Shown: positions 14,708-28,367, counted from the stretch's first letter. The stretch is 64,000 bases of DNA from Deinococcus murrayi DSM 11303 (GCF_000482805.1 NZ_AXWT01000021.1:1-64000), one strand, 5' to 3'. Program-made: numbers and translations. Notes: generated from the letters alone by a model not told the origin.

Positions 14708-14845
14708 AGGTAGGAGACAGGCTACGCCGATCAGGGGGGAGTGGGAAGGGGGGGCAAGACAAGGAAGAGGAGAGATAAGCCACTTCCCCGCATTGACATC
14801 CGGCTGCGGCGCGTCTAAGCTGTGTGGGCCTGCGAAAGCGGCGCA

Positions 14846-14926
<81 letters not shown>

Positions 14927-14932
14927 GGTGTT

Positions 14933-14970
14933 CCCGGACCCCGCCCCAGCGTGAGGTCCGGGGCTTTTTT
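14933..14970 (+). terminator. Terminator after tRNA-His, abutting tRNA-Leu
   Basis: An 8-bp stem CCCGGACC (14933-14940) with GGTCCGGG (14955-14962) is followed by GC and six T residues ending at 14970. The next base begins tRNA-Leu, so either the two tRNAs are separate units or read-through feeds tRNA-Leu. Confidence 0.8.
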
Positions 14971-15056
<86 letters not shown>

Positions 15057-15089
15057 GCACAAAGCACGAGATGCAAAAGGCAGCAGAAG

Positions 15090-15117
15090 GCACTGGCCGG
15101 CGGGGTCGGTGCTTTTT
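15090..15117 (+). terminator. Terminator after tRNA-Leu
   Basis: A 9-bp stem with two G-U pairs (15090-15098 with 15104-15112) followed by five T residues, 34 bp after the tRNA end. Confidence 0.7.
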
Positions 15118-15190
15118 GCGTGTGGACCTGGCCGCGGGGGCCGCCCTGGAGAGCAGGGGCTACGCGCCCCCCGCCCTGCGGCACCCGTCA

Positions 15191-15217
15191 AAAGAAAAAC
15201 CCCGGCTGAGCCGAGGT
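15191..15217 (-). terminator. Terminator after tRNA-Val
   Basis: Read on the minus strand, CCTCGGC-TCA-GCCGGGG is followed by TTTTTC. It lies 10 bp beyond the tRNA-Val 3' end. Confidence 0.7.
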
Positions 15218-15225
15218 CGTCTGTC

Positions 15226-15300
<75 letters not shown>

Positions 15301-15309
15301 CCACAGTGC

Positions 15310-15385
<76 letters not shown>

Positions 15386-15472
15386 CTGGGCCGGGCGAGC
15401 GAGGGGAAGTGTAACGGGGGGGGCCGCCCCTTGTCAAACGGGGGCGGGCCGGGGGGTGGTAGCGTGCGGGCC

Positions 15473-16825
15473 ATGCGGGTCTTGCACGTGGCGGCTGAGG
15501 TCTATCCCTACTCCCGGTCGGGCGGGCTGGGCGACGTGCTCGCCGCGCTTCCGGCAGCGCAAGCCCGGCAGGGGGCCGAAGTCACGGTGCTCTCGCCGTG
15601 GTACGGGGCGCTGTCGGGCACGCCGCCAGAGGTCTGGCGCGGCGACCTGCCCGGCGTCGGCCCCGTGCGAGTGGGTGAGCTGCGGATGGGCGGCGTGCAC
15701 TTCCTGTTTCTGGGGCTGCCCGCCTTTGACCGCTCCGGCCTCTACCACCCCGACGACGTGGAGCGCTTTTGCGCCTTCGGGCGGGCCGCTCTTCCAGCGC
15801 TGGCGGCGCTGGGGGTGCGCTCCGACGTGCTGCACGGCCACGACTGGCAAGCGGGGCTGGCGGTCGCGCACGCGCACCTGGCGGGCTGGCGCACGGCCTT
15901 TACCATCCACAACCTCCAGTACCAGGGCCGCTGGAACCTGGCCGAAGCCCGCGCCTGGACCGGGCTGCCGGAGTGGGCCTTTTCCTCCGAGGGGGTGGAG
16001 TTTCATGGGGACCTCAACCTGATGAAAGCGGGGCTGACTTTCGCGGACCACGTGACCACCGTCAGCCCGACCTACGCGCAGGAAATCACCACGCCGGAGT
16101 ACGGGGAGGGGCTAGACGGCCTGCTTGTGCGGCTGACGCGGGAAGGGCGGCTCACGGGCATCCTCAACGGCCTGGACCAAGAGCGCTGGAACCCGGCCAC
16201 CGACCCGGAGGTCGTGCCCTTCGGCGACCCGGCGGGCAAAGCGCCCAACCGCGAGCGCCTGCGGGCCGAGTTCGGGCTGGACGCGGCCCCGGTACTGGGG
16301 GTGGTCAGCCGCCTCGCGGAGCAAAAGGGCATGGACCTGCTGCTGATGAGCCTGCCAGAGCTGGTGCAGGAATGGAATGTGGTCGTGCTGGGGGGCGGAG
16401 ACCCCCTCCTGACCGCTGCGCTGACGGGCTGGGGGTATCACCCGCGGGTGCGCTTCGTGGCCGGGATGAACGAGGCCCTCGCGCACCGCATCTACGCGGG
16501 GGCGGACGCCTTTGCCATGCCCAGCCGCTTCGAGCCGTGCGGCCTCTCGCAGATGATTGCCCTGCGCTACGGCACCCTGCCCGTTGTGAGGGCCACCGGG
16601 GGGCTGGTGGACACGGTCCCGCACGACGTGGGATTTTTCTTTACCCCGCCCTCCCCGCCCGCCCTCAGTGCCGCCTGCGCCGAGGCCCGCCGAGCGCTGG
16701 ACGACCGCGCCGGGTGGGAAGCCCGCATGGAACGCGCCATGAGCCTGGACTTCGGCTGGGAGAGCCCGGCCCGGCACTCCCTAGAGCTGTACGAGCGGCT
16801 TAAGGACACTGCGTTTATCTTTTAG
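15473..16825 (+). CDS. glgA: Glycogen synthase (GT5)
   Basis: A 450-residue ADP-glucose-dependent glucosyltransferase that elongates alpha-1,4-glucan. The N-terminus MRVLHVAAEVYPYSRSGGLG has the ADP-glucose binding motif as RSGGL instead of the usual KTGGL; Arg replaces Lys. Next come HGHDWQAGL, IHNLQYQG and the C-terminal RFEPCGLSQMIALRYG with the catalytic Glu. Length is slightly under the usual 475. The ATG at 15473 follows TAGCGT by 7 bp (leaderless). glgC lies 25 kb away at 40864-42123, so the pathway genes are dispersed here. It is convergent with the alpha/beta hydrolase gene, with a hairpin element between them. Confidence 0.95.
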   Translation: MRVLHVAAEVYPYSRSGGLGDVLAALPAAQARQGAEVTVLSPWYGALSGTPPEVWRGDLPGVGPVRVGELRMGGVHFLFLGLPAFDRSGLYHPDDVERFCAFGRAALPALAALGVRSDVLHGHDWQAGLAVAHAHLAGWRTAFTIHNLQYQGRWNLAEARAWTGLPEWAFSSEGVEFHGDLNLMKAGLTFADHVTTVSPTYAQEITTPEYGEGLDGLLVRLTREGRLTGILNGLDQERWNPATDPEVVPFGDPAGKAPNRERLRAEFGLDAAPVLGVVSRLAEQKGMDLLLMSLPELVQEWNVVVLGGGDPLLTAALTGWGYHPRVRFVAGMNEALAHRIYAGADAFAMPSRFEPCGLSQMIALRYGTLPVVRATGGLVDTVPHDVGFFFTPPSPPALSAACAEARRALDDRAGWEARMERAMSLDFGWESPARHSLELYERLKDTAFIF

Positions 16826-16854
16826 ATAAACCGCGCGGAGCGCGTGGCAGAAAA

Positions 16855-16925
16855 AGTACGTTGAACTGGGAATGGAGCAGTTTCGGTGCCCTCCCGAAAA
16901 TGCGGAATGTTAAGTTCAACGTACT
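16855..16925. repeat. 71-bp element with 13-bp terminal inverted repeats
   Basis: Perfect 13-bp arms AGTACGTTGAACT (16855-16867) and AGTTCAACGTACT (16913-16925) enclose 45 bp holding a smaller TTTCGG...CCGAAA hairpin. It sits between the convergent ends of glgA and the hydrolase gene; the right arm touches the hydrolase stop. Another small dyad, TTTATCT-TTT-AGATAAA, overlaps the glgA stop. It may be a bidirectional terminator or a MITE-like repeat. Confidence 0.6.
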
Positions 16926-17638
16926 CAGCTCAGGAACTCCAGCAGCGCCGCGTTAAAGGCCGCCGGGTTGTCGAGGTTGGAGAGGTGCGCCGCCCCCGGC
17001 AGGACCCGCAGCTCGCCGCGCCCCGCGTCGGCGAGTTCCTGGGCGTACTCCACGGGGGTGATGTCATCTTCCTCGCCGACGAGCACGAGGAGGGGCACCG
17101 CCAGCCCCCGCAGGGCGTCGCGGCCCTCGCCCCGCACCGCCATCGCCCGCAGCGCCCCGGCGATGCCCTCACGGGAAGCCGCCTCGATCATCGGGCGCAC
17201 CCGGCGGAAGGTGGCGGGCGAGTGCTCCTCCTCGGCGGCGGCCACGATGAAGCCCGCGCCTCCTGCCTCCACCCGGTCGGCCTGCTCGCGGCGGTCCTCG
17301 GCCTTTTCGGGGGGGTCGGCCCGCAGGGTCGTGTCGGCGAGCACCACGCGGGCGAAGCGCTCCGGGGCCTGCCGCAGCAGCTCCAGCGTCAGATACCCGC
17401 CCATGCTCAGGCCGACCACGGCGAGCGGCTCTCCCTGGGGCAGCGCCGCGAGCAGGTCACGGGCGGCGTCCTCCAGGGTGGTGATGGCCCCCGCCTCTCC
17501 CCCAAAGCCGGGAAGGTTGGGCGCGATGACGGTGAAGCCCGCCTCTTCCAGCGCCGCCCGCTGGTCGTCCCACATGGCGGCGGAGAGGGGGTAGGCGTGG
17601 AGCAAGAGCACGGTGCGGGGGGCATGGGGGGCCGTCAT
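16925..17638 (-). CDS. Alpha/beta hydrolase
   Basis: A 237-residue cytoplasmic hydrolase. Oxyanion-hole region LLLHAYPLSAAMWDDQ is at residues 11-26. The nucleophile elbow GLSMGG follows (Ser near 82). The acid (VGEEDDITPVEYAQEL) and the His (PGAAHLSNLDNP) are near the C-terminus. The shape resembles 3-oxoadipate enol-lactonase and arylesterase-like enzymes. The ATG at 17638 follows a TAGCCT box (complement of 17646-17651) by 7 bp. It is divergent from trmJ, whose start is 82 bp away. No substrate is evident. Confidence 0.85.
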   Translation of the reverse strand: MTAPHAPRTVLLLHAYPLSAAMWDDQRAALEEAGFTVIAPNLPGFGGEAGAITTLEDAARDLLAALPQGEPLAVVGLSMGGYLTLELLRQAPERFARVVLADTTLRADPPEKAEDRREQADRVEAGGAGFIVAAAEEEHSPATFRRVRPMIEAASREGIAGALRAMAVRGEGRDALRGLAVPLLVLVGEEDDITPVEYAQELADAGRGELRVLPGAAHLSNLDNPAAFNAALLEFLS

Positions 17639-17720
17639 GGCCCTTAGGCTAGGGCGGGTGAGCGGCGGGGGCCATTGAGCGGGCCTTGAGCTGAGGAGAA
17701 GCCGCGCTAGCATCGCGGGT

Positions 17721-18451
<731 letters not shown>

Positions 18452-18461
<10 letters not shown>

Positions 18462-18724
18462 TGATAGCGGCCTTGCAGAAAGTCAATCCGGTTCTCGCGG
18501 ACCAGGTACACCAATCGGTGCTCGTCGGTCAGGCGGCGTGACCAGAGGTTGGGGCCGAGATACTTGAGGGGTTCAGGCTTGCCCATCCCCGCGAAGGGGT
18601 CGCGCAGCACGAGTTCGACGAGCCGCAACAGCCGCAGCGCCGTCTTGCGGTCCGTCTGAACCCAATAGGTCAGGTCCTCCAGGGACTCCGGCTGAAAGAC
18701 GGCCAGACGGGGGTCATCATTCAC
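18452..18724 (-). CDS. yoeB: YoeB-type mRNA interferase toxin
   Basis: A 90-residue toxin of the Txe/YoeB family that cleaves mRNA at the ribosomal A site. The family core is clear: LVELVLRDPFAGMGKPEPLK near residues 33-52, then LWSRRLTDEHRLVY with the catalytic Glu, Arg and His, and a C-terminal RYHYG (E. coli YoeB ends RYHY). The GTG at 18724 overlaps the antitoxin stop by 8 bp, the usual antitoxin-first order with translational coupling. It ends inside the tail of trmJ. Catalytic residues all appear intact, so it should be active unless neutralised. Confidence 0.9.
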
Positions 18725-18998
18725 CGTCCAGACCCGCGCGGTGCCGAAGGTCAGCGGGCGTGAGGGGTTTGCCACCCCCCTCCAGCGCCCGCTGAAGCGC
18801 CGTCAGCAGACGCCGGGCATTGCCGGGCGAGCGCAGCAGATGGGCCGTTTCCTGGAGGCTGCGCAGCTCGTCGGCGGCGATAAGAGCGACGCTTTCCCGT
18901 CCGCGGCGCTCGATAATCACCGTCTCACGGTCGTTGACGGCCCGATCCATCAGGGTCGCCAGCTCCGCACGAGCCTGAGTGTAAGTTCGCTCAATCAC
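18717..18998 (-). CDS. yefM: YefM/Phd-type antitoxin
   Basis: A 93-residue antitoxin. The N-terminal DNA-binding half (IERTYTQARAELATLMDRAV, then ETVIIERRGRESVALIAADE) matches Phd/YefM. The C-terminal RLLTALQRALEG segment is the disordered toxin-binding part. I use the GTG at 18998 because it gives the family N-terminus; a longer frame would begin inside the operator palindrome at 19020-19040. Expected to bind YoeB and repress its own promoter, with the complex as co-repressor. Confidence 0.88.
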   Translation of the reverse strand: MIERTYTQARAELATLMDRAVNDRETVIIERRGRESVALIAADELRSLQETAHLLRSPGNARRLLTALQRALEGGGKPLTPADLRHRAGLDGE

Positions 18999-19019
18999 CC
19001 CCCCAGGATACCGGATTTG

Positions 19020-19040
19020 TTGTACAGAAATGCTGTACAA
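19020..19040. promoter_or_regulatory. yefM-yoeB operator
   Basis: Perfect palindrome TTGTACAG-N5-CTGTACAA containing two TGTACA hexamers (19021-19026 and 19034-19039), 22 bp upstream of the antitoxin start. TGTACA is the core recognised by YefM in the E. coli system, which strongly supports autoregulation here. Confidence 0.8.
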
Positions 19041-19056
19041 GGTTTGGTAGGCTCCT

Positions 19057-19083
19057 GTGTGGGGGAGGTCTCCTCCCTACACT
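19057..19083 (+). promoter_or_regulatory. -10 box and overlapping dyad of the sensor kinase gene
   Basis: TACACT at 19078-19083 ends 7 bp before the ATG (leaderless). A dyad GGGAGG-TCT-CCTCCC (19063-19077), extended by GTGT and ACAC arms at 19057-19060 and 19079-19082, overlaps this box and may be an operator. Confidence 0.45.
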
Positions 19084-19090
19084 GTCCCCC

Positions 19091-20818
<1,728 letters not shown>

Positions 20819-20885
20819 GGGCAGCGACCAGCTTCCAGCAGCCAGCTCGCCCACTTCTGCTGCTGGCGGCTGGTTGCTGGCGGCT

Positions 20886-21284
20886 TCAGTTCAACGTCCT
20901 CCCCCCCGCCCCCCCCACCAGCCCGAAGGCCGGAATCGGCACCCGCGCCCGCACTCCCCAGGCGTCTTGCATCACGTAGTGGCCGCTCATCTGGCCGGGC
21001 GGGTCTTCGAGGGTGACAAAGGAGTCGTAGACGAAGACACCGCCGGGGGCCAAGACGGGGCGCTCACCCACCACGCCTTCCCCGTCCACGACCGTGTGGC
21101 GGCCCGCGCCGTCCACAATGTCCCAGTGCCGGGCGAGGAGCTGCCAGGTGTCGCCGCTGTGGTTTTCGATGCGGACGACATAGGCGAAGAGGTGCCGCCC
21201 CGGAGCCGAGTGCGCGGCGAGGTAGCTCACCTCCACCGAGACGCGCACGTCGGGGGGGGAGGGGGCATAGGCAGGATGGCTCAT
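20886..21284 (-). CDS. apaG: ApaG domain protein
   Basis: A 132-residue protein of the ApaG/DUF525 family, an FN3-like fold also found in F-box proteins. The signature is plain: VRIENHSGDTWQLLARHW, then GVVGERPVLAPGGVFVYDS and GQMSGHYVMQ. Bacterial ApaG is linked to Ap4A/Co2+ metabolism, but its function remains poorly defined. The ATG at 21284 follows TATCCT (complement of 21291-21296) by 6 bp. It is divergent from the M42 peptidase gene, with their starts 37 bp apart. Confidence 0.93.
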   Translation of the reverse strand: MSHPAYAPSPPDVRVSVEVSYLAAHSAPGRHLFAYVVRIENHSGDTWQLLARHWDIVDGAGRHTVVDGEGVVGERPVLAPGGVFVYDSFVTLEDPPGQMSGHYVMQDAWGVRARVPIPAFGLVGGAGGRTLN

Positions 21285-21320
21285 GGGGCGAGGATAGCCG
21301 GGGGGCCTAGACTGGGCCGC

Positions 21321-22397
21321 GTGAGTCAGGACAATCCGACCAGCGCCCCCGCCACCATCAACGAAGACTTCCTCTTTGCCCTGCTGCGGGAAGCGGCCCC
21401 CAGCGGCTGCGAGCGCCGCGCCGCCGACGTGTGGAAGCGGGAGGCGGAGACCTTCGCCCGCGTCTGGGAAGATCACTACGGCAACGTGTACGCCGAACTT
21501 GGCCCCGAAGACGGCCCGGCCATCGCCCTGATGGGGCACCTCGACGAAATCGGCCTCATCGTATCGCATGTCGGGGACGGCGGCCTCATCAGCGTGCTGG
21601 GGGTGGGGGGCTGGGACCCCCAGGTGCTGGTCGGGCAGCGCATTCGCCTGCTCGCGCCGGGCGGGGACATCCTCGGTGTGGTCGGCAAAAAGGCGATTCA
21701 TGTGATGGAACCCGAAGAACGCAAGAACGCCTCGAAGCTCGAAGACCTCTGGATTGACGTGGGCCTAAGCAAGGAAGAGGTCCAGCAGCGCGTTCCGGTG
21801 GGCACCTACGGGGTCATCGAACAGGGTCCCCTGCGGGTGGGCGACAAGATTGTCAGCCGGGCGCTCGACAACCGGGTGGGCGGCTTCATCGTCCTCGAAG
21901 CGCTGCGGGCGCTGAGGGACACGGAGCTGAAGCACCGCGTGGTCGCCGTGGGCACCAGCCAAGAAGAGATTGGCGTCTTCGGGGCGCAGGTCAGCGGGCA
22001 CCGCCTGAACCCGGTCGCGGGGGTGGCGGTGGACGTCACCCACGAGACGGGGCAACCCGGCGTTTCCGAGAAGAAGTACGGCACCGTGCCCTTCGGGTCG
22101 GGGGCCAACCTCAGCGTGGGGCCGATGACCAGCCCCGCCATCTTGCGCCAGATGCAAGACGCCGCCCGCGAGGAAGGCATCCCCTACACCCTCAGCGCGA
22201 GCGGGCGCTATACCGGCACCGATGCCGACGCCCTGACGCTGGTGCGCGGGGGCGTGCCCACGGCGGTCGTGAGCATCCCCAACCGCTACATGCACTCGCC
22301 CTCCGAGATGGTGGACGCCCGCGACGTGAAGGCCTGCACCGACCTCATCGCGGCCTGGATTCGGCGGCTGGAGGAGGGCGAAGACTTCCTGCGCTGA
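21321..22397 (+). CDS. M42 family metallopeptidase (glutamyl aminopeptidase / FrvX-like)
   Basis: A 358-residue cytoplasmic aminopeptidase that forms tetrahedral dodecamers in known members. The metal site and catalytic residues are visible: MGHLDEIG (His/Asp), RALDNRVGG, GTSQEEIGVFGA (catalytic Glu and metal Glu), DVTHET and the final NRYMHSPSEMVD His. Length is standard. The start is the GTG at 21321, 7 bp after TAGACT; the longer frame upstream overlaps apaG on the other strand and is not real. Cleaves N-terminal residues of peptides. The exact specificity is unknown. Confidence 0.92.
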   Translation: MSQDNPTSAPATINEDFLFALLREAAPSGCERRAADVWKREAETFARVWEDHYGNVYAELGPEDGPAIALMGHLDEIGLIVSHVGDGGLISVLGVGGWDPQVLVGQRIRLLAPGGDILGVVGKKAIHVMEPEERKNASKLEDLWIDVGLSKEEVQQRVPVGTYGVIEQGPLRVGDKIVSRALDNRVGGFIVLEALRALRDTELKHRVVAVGTSQEEIGVFGAQVSGHRLNPVAGVAVDVTHETGQPGVSEKKYGTVPFGSGANLSVGPMTSPAILRQMQDAAREEGIPYTLSASGRYTGTDADALTLVRGGVPTAVVSIPNRYMHSPSEMVDARDVKACTDLIAAWIRRLEEGEDFLR

Positions 22398-22460
22398 GGC
22401 GGAGAGGGGCAAGCGTTTTGGCCCATGGTTGGTGGCCAGCCTCGCCCCTACACTCGGCGG

Positions 22461-23702
<1,242 letters not shown>

Positions 23703-23735
23703 GCACCCTGCGGGGCAAGAGGGCGGGGGGGCGGG

Positions 23736-24083
23736 TCACCCCTCCCCGGTCGGGGCACGCGCCAGCGCCCACCACGCCCCCACCCCCGCTCCGGCGAGGT
23801 CCGCGAGCCAGTCGCTCAACCCCGCTTCGCGGCCCGGCACAAAGGCCTGATGAACTTCGTCGGCAGCGCCAAACCAGGCGGCCAGCACCACGGCGAGGCC
23901 CCGGCGTCCGGTGGCCCGTGCGAGCGCGTAGGCCAGCGCGAGATAGGCCAGGAAATGGGCAGCCCAGTCAAGGGGATGCGGCAGCGGCGGGCCGGGCGTA
24001 TCGCTCCGCGAACTCAACTGCCAAATCGTCCCCATGAGCAGCAAAGCCGGACCCCACCAGCCGGGCCGGGCCGGGCGGGTCAA
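23736..24083 (-). CDS. VanZ-like membrane protein
   Basis: A 115-residue protein with three to four hydrophobic helices and the VanZ family pattern: a PLDWAAHFLAYLALAYAL helix, then a short loop, GAADEVHQAFVPGREAGLSD and a final helix. Family members other than the teicoplanin-linked VanZ have no defined role. The TTG at 24083 shares the bases TTGA with the stop of the upstream glyoxalase-like gene, so translation is coupled and the two form an operon. Confidence 0.8.
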   Translation of the reverse strand: MTRPARPGWWGPALLLMGTIWQLSSRSDTPGPPLPHPLDWAAHFLAYLALAYALARATGRRGLAVVLAAWFGAADEVHQAFVPGREAGLSDWLADLAGAGVGAWWALARAPTGEG

Positions 24084-24502
24084 TGCCCCCGGCCCCCGGC
24101 GGGGTGCTCAACGAGTTCTATCAGGGTGCCTTCGCCCCACTTCGGGTGGAGGAAGGCAACGCGGGTTCCAGCACGGCCCGGCGTGGGCGCGTCGGAGAGA
24201 AAGCGGGCACCTTCCCCGCGCAGCCGGGTCATCTCGGCCTCCAGGTCTGCGACCCGGTAGGCCGTGTGGTGCAGGCCGGGGCCGCGCTTGGCCAGAAAAG
24301 CCGCAATCGGGCTGTCGGGACGGGTGGGGGCCAGCAGCTCTATCAGGGTCGCGCCAACCACGAAGGCGCGGACCCGAACGCCCTGCGAGGGCACTTCCTC
24401 GTCGGGTCCCTCAGGGTGCAGGCCCAAGGCGAGGTAGGGCGCACTTCCGGCAGCGAGGTCGGGCGTGGCAATAGCGACATGGTCGAGCAGGGTAACCGTC
24501 AT
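24080..24502 (-). CDS. Methylmalonyl-CoA epimerase-like glyoxalase/VOC protein
   Basis: A 140-residue vicinal-oxygen-chelate protein. LDHVAIATPDL at the N-terminus, TLIELLAP with a metal Glu near residue 55, GPGLHHTAYRV with a metal His, and GTLIELVEHP match methylmalonyl-CoA epimerases, which convert (S)- to (R)-methylmalonyl-CoA. The mutase genes are not in the window, so the assignment rests on the motifs alone. The ATG at 24502 follows TAGCCT by 7 bp. Downstream, vanZ-like overlaps by 4 bp. Confidence 0.82.
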   Translation of the reverse strand: MTVTLLDHVAIATPDLAAGSAPYLALGLHPEGPDEEVPSQGVRVRAFVVGATLIELLAPTRPDSPIAAFLAKRGPGLHHTAYRVADLEAEMTRLRGEGARFLSDAPTPGRAGTRVAFLHPKWGEGTLIELVEHPAGGRGH

Positions 24503-24507
24503 GTGCC

Positions 24508-26049
24508 TTAGGCTAGCGGCTGCTCGGCGGCGGCACCCTGGCGGTCTTCCCGGCCTGCCCGCCGCGCCCGCTTTTCCTCGTACATGCAGGCGTCGGCGCG
24601 GCGCAGAGCGGCGGTGGCTCCCGGCGCGTCGCCCGGCACGGCGGCCAGCCCCAGCGAGGCGTCTGCCGGGTAGCCCTGCTCCTGCACCCGCCGGATGGCC
24701 TCCCGGACCTGGCGGCGCAGCCGCTCGGCCTGCCGCGCCGGGTCGTCGCCGGGGGGGACCGGAGCGAGCAACGCGTACTCATCCCCGCCCAGGCGGTAGG
24801 CCCGCAAGCCGGGGGCCAGCAGCCCGCGCCCAAACTCGCGCAGCAGGTCGTCGCCGCTGGCGTGCCCGCGCTCGTCGTTGACCCGCTTCATGCCGTCGAG
24901 GTCCACCACCCCCAGCACGTACCCCTGCCCCGCCGCGAGTCGGGCGTCGGCCTCATCGAGGGCGTCGTCAAGCGCCCGGCGGTTGCCCAGCCCGGTCAGG
25001 GCGTCGGTCAGGGCCGCCCGCTCCAGCGCTTGCAGGTACTCGGCCCGCTCCAGCGCCACCCCCACGCTGCGGGCGGCGGCTTCGAGCAAGAGACGCTCTT
25101 CAGGGAGCCACACGGCGGGGTCGCCCAGCCGGGCGAGCAGCAGCACATAAGCCCCGCCCGGCATGTGGCGTGCTTCTTCGACCTGTACGTGCAGCCACGC
25201 CGCGCTCGCGAGGCCATTGCGCAGCAGGTCGGGGCAGCGCTGGGCGACGGCTTCCGCGTCGTCCAGAAAGACCCGCTCCCAGCCCAGCAGGGTGGACCGC
25301 AGTCCGCCCGCCGGGTCAAGGAGCCGCCAGCGCACCTCGGCCCCGAACCCGTCGGCGGGGGCCGAAGCGTGGTCACTCAGGACTTCCGCGCCCTCGGCGG
25401 AAAGATGCAGCAGCCCCGCCCAGTCCAGCCGCATCGCACCCCCCAGCAGCCGCAGCGCCCGCCGCGCCATCTCGCCCGGACCGAGCGGCTCGCCCATCAG
25501 CTCCGCGAGGTCGCGCAGAGTGTGGGCCTGGTCGCGGGCACGGGTGAGTTCCTCGGTGCGCAGCCGCAGCTCCAGTTCGTCGACGACCATTCCGGCAAGC
25601 AGTTCCAGCGTCTCGGCCTCGGCGGGGGTGAAGTCCCGCGCCTCCGGTGCCGTGACACACAGGGTGCCGATGCGGTGCCCGTCCGGGGTCATGAGGGGTG
25701 CCCCCGCATAGGCGACCACCTGGCCCGACCGCACGCTGGGCAGGTCGCGAAAGCGGGGGTCCCGCCGAGCGTCGGGCACGAGGAGTACCCCCTCTTGCTG
25801 CCGCACCGTCCACACGCAAAAGGACTCGTTGAGGGTGGTCTCGGTGGTGTCCCCGCCCACGCAGGCCTTGGTCCACTGGTGGCCCTCGCCGACCAGATTG
25901 ACGGCAGCAAGCGGCACCCCCAGCACCCGCGCCGCCAGCCGAGCGACGCGCTCAAACGACGCTTCGGGCGGCGCATCCAGGATGCGGTACCGGGCCAGCG
26001 CAGCCAGGCGAGCCGCCTCAGAGGCGGAGGGGGGCGGCACAGAAGACAC
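24508..26049 (-). CDS. GAF-GAF-GGDEF diguanylate cyclase-like protein
   Basis: About 513 residues, with no signal or membrane segment. A first GAF domain (roughly 15-165) starts ALARYRILDAPPEASFERV and has the CVWTVRQQEGVL and GTLCVTAPEARDFT stretches of phytochrome-type GAFs. A second GAF-like region (about 190-335) is followed by a GGDEF domain: LTDALTGLGNRRALDDAL, the DLDGMKRVND loop, and the active-site variant YRLGGDEYALL. GGDEY in place of GGDEF/GGEEF is uncommon but keeps the catalytic acidic residues. Probably makes c-di-GMP. I choose the GTG at 26049 because TAGGGT (complement of 26057-26062) ends 7 bp upstream; the GTG at 26058 would overlap that box. Confidence 0.88.
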   Translation of the reverse strand: MSSVPPPSASEAARLAALARYRILDAPPEASFERVARLAARVLGVPLAAVNLVGEGHQWTKACVGGDTTETTLNESFCVWTVRQQEGVLLVPDARRDPRFRDLPSVRSGQVVAYAGAPLMTPDGHRIGTLCVTAPEARDFTPAEAETLELLAGMVVDELELRLRTEELTRARDQAHTLRDLAELMGEPLGPGEMARRALRLLGGAMRLDWAGLLHLSAEGAEVLSDHASAPADGFGAEVRWRLLDPAGGLRSTLLGWERVFLDDAEAVAQRCPDLLRNGLASAAWLHVQVEEARHMPGGAYVLLLARLGDPAVWLPEERLLLEAAARSVGVALERAEYLQALERAALTDALTGLGNRRALDDALDEADARLAAGQGYVLGVVDLDGMKRVNDERGHASGDDLLREFGRGLLAPGLRAYRLGGDEYALLAPVPPGDDPARQAERLRRQVREAIRRVQEQGYPADASLGLAAVPGDAPGATAALRRADACMYEEKRARRAGREDRQGAAAEQPLA

Positions 26050-26184
26050 GCCCCGCACCCTAGCGGCTCGCCCACGCCCCTGCGTGAAGGTTCTGCCCCG
26101 CTGAGGTGACCTGTTCTTGAGACTCGCGGCCCCCCAGCGGGGGGATTGGGGCCTCGCCCCGTAAAATGGGGGGGTGATGCACCT

Positions 26185-26781
26185 TTGAACCCGCTGCTGT
26201 TCGTGCTCCTCTTGGCCCTGTCTTACCTGCTGGGGTCTCTTCCCGCTGCCGCCTGGGTCGCTCGTACCCGCGGCATCGATATCCGCCGGGTGGGCAGCGG
26301 CAACAGCGGTGCCACCAACGTGCTGCGGTCGGTGGGCAAGGGTCCGGCGGCGGTGGTCGCCGTGTTTGATGTCGCCAAGGGAGCGCTCGCCGTCCTCCTC
26401 GCGCGGGCGGCAGGCTTAAGCGACGTCCAAGCTGCCCTGTGCGGGGCCACTGCCGTCATCGGGCACAACTTCAGCCCCTTCTTGGGGTTCCGGGGTGGCA
26501 AGGGTGTGGCGACCACCTTCGGCACGCTGGCGGTTCTCTTGCCGAGTGCCGGGCTGGGGATGGCTGTCATCGGGCTGCTTACGGTCGCCCTGACCCGGTT
26601 GGTGTCTGCCGGAAGCATCCTGGGGGGCGTGGCGGCGGCCCTCGTCGCGTGGGTCACCGGGCAACCGCTGTGGCTCAGCCTCATCGTGACGGCCCTCGTC
26701 GCCTTGATGGTCTGGCAGCACCGCGACAATGTCGCCCGGCTGCGAGCGGGCAATGAGCGGCGGCTGGGCGAGAAGGGGTAA
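26185..26781 (+). CDS. plsY: Glycerol-3-phosphate acyltransferase PlsY
   Basis: A 198-residue inner-membrane enzyme that transfers acyl from acyl-phosphate to glycerol-3-phosphate, the first step of phospholipid synthesis. The family motifs are intact: [15 protein letters not shown] near residue 38, [17 protein letters not shown] (catalytic His-Asn, glycine-rich loop) and the later TRLVSAGSI. There are about five helices. The start is a TTG at 26185, with a strong GGGGTGAT ribosome site 6 bp away that pairs with the end of 16S rRNA. It is convergent with a small gene 20 bp downstream. Confidence 0.95.
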   Translation: MNPLLFVLLLALSYLLGSLPAAAWVARTRGIDIRRVGSGNSGATNVLRSVGKGPAAVVAVFDVAKGALAVLLARAAGLSDVQAALCGATAVIGHNFSPFLGFRGGKGVATTFGTLAVLLPSAGLGMAVIGLLTVALTRLVSAGSILGGVAAALVAWVTGQPLWLSLIVTALVALMVWQHRDNVARLRAGNERRLGEKG

Positions 26782-26801
26782 AGGGGGGCAGAGGTCAGCC
26801 T

Positions 26802-27101
26802 TTAGCGGCGTTTGCGCAGAAAGGACAGCCATCCGGCAGCCTGCGGGCGACCGGACGGGGCAAAGTCCTCCAAGCGGAGTTCGGGTTCGGGGAGGGGCGC
26901 GGCCTCCCAGCCGTCCCCAACGGCGACTTGCCCCCCAAAGCGCCCAGCGGCGTAGCGGGCGTGCTTGAATTCGGCGTCTGGACTGGTGGCGCGGGGGTCG
27001 GCGAGGGCCTGCAACATGGCCTGCAAGGTCTCGTCGGCGCAGGCCCAGCGGCCCTGGGCGAAGGTGGCTTCCTGACCGTAGATGCGAATCCTCGCGGGCA
27101 T
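26802..27101 (-). CDS. Hypothetical protein (99 aa)
   Basis: A 99-residue protein I do not recognise. Residues 1-35 form a mixed strand/helix stretch ([17 protein letters not shown]), the middle is Ala/Asp-rich, residues 65-85 are Pro/Glu-rich, and the protein ends in a basic WLSFLRKRR. There is no signal peptide, cysteine cluster or membrane helix. Codon use is like its neighbours. The ATG at 27101 has a weak GGGAG about 10 bp upstream. It is divergent from asd, with 246 bp between them, and convergent with plsY. The frame is GC3-rich and looks coding. Confidence 0.6.
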   Translation of the reverse strand: MPARIRIYGQEATFAQGRWACADETLQAMLQALADPRATSPDAEFKHARYAAGRFGGQVAVGDGWEAAPLPEPELRLEDFAPSGRPQAAGWLSFLRKRR

Positions 27102-27347
27102 ACCAGCGACTCCCGTCTCCGAGTGAGGGGAGCACGGACCCCCACCACTCGGCCTTGAACTTGGCGATGGGGGCAGCATAGCGCAGCCGTGCGCCGGGGC
27201 GGCACCCCGCTTGACCCCCCACCCCCCGGCGGGTACCTTGCCCCATGGGCCGCCCACTCCCCGAATCCTCAGAGGCGGCCCTCCCATGTCTTGGCCGCCC
27301 GCGCCCCATTCCTCCCCGCGCGGCGGAGTTTCCTGGAAGGAGAACCT

Positions 27348-28367
<1,020 letters not shown>

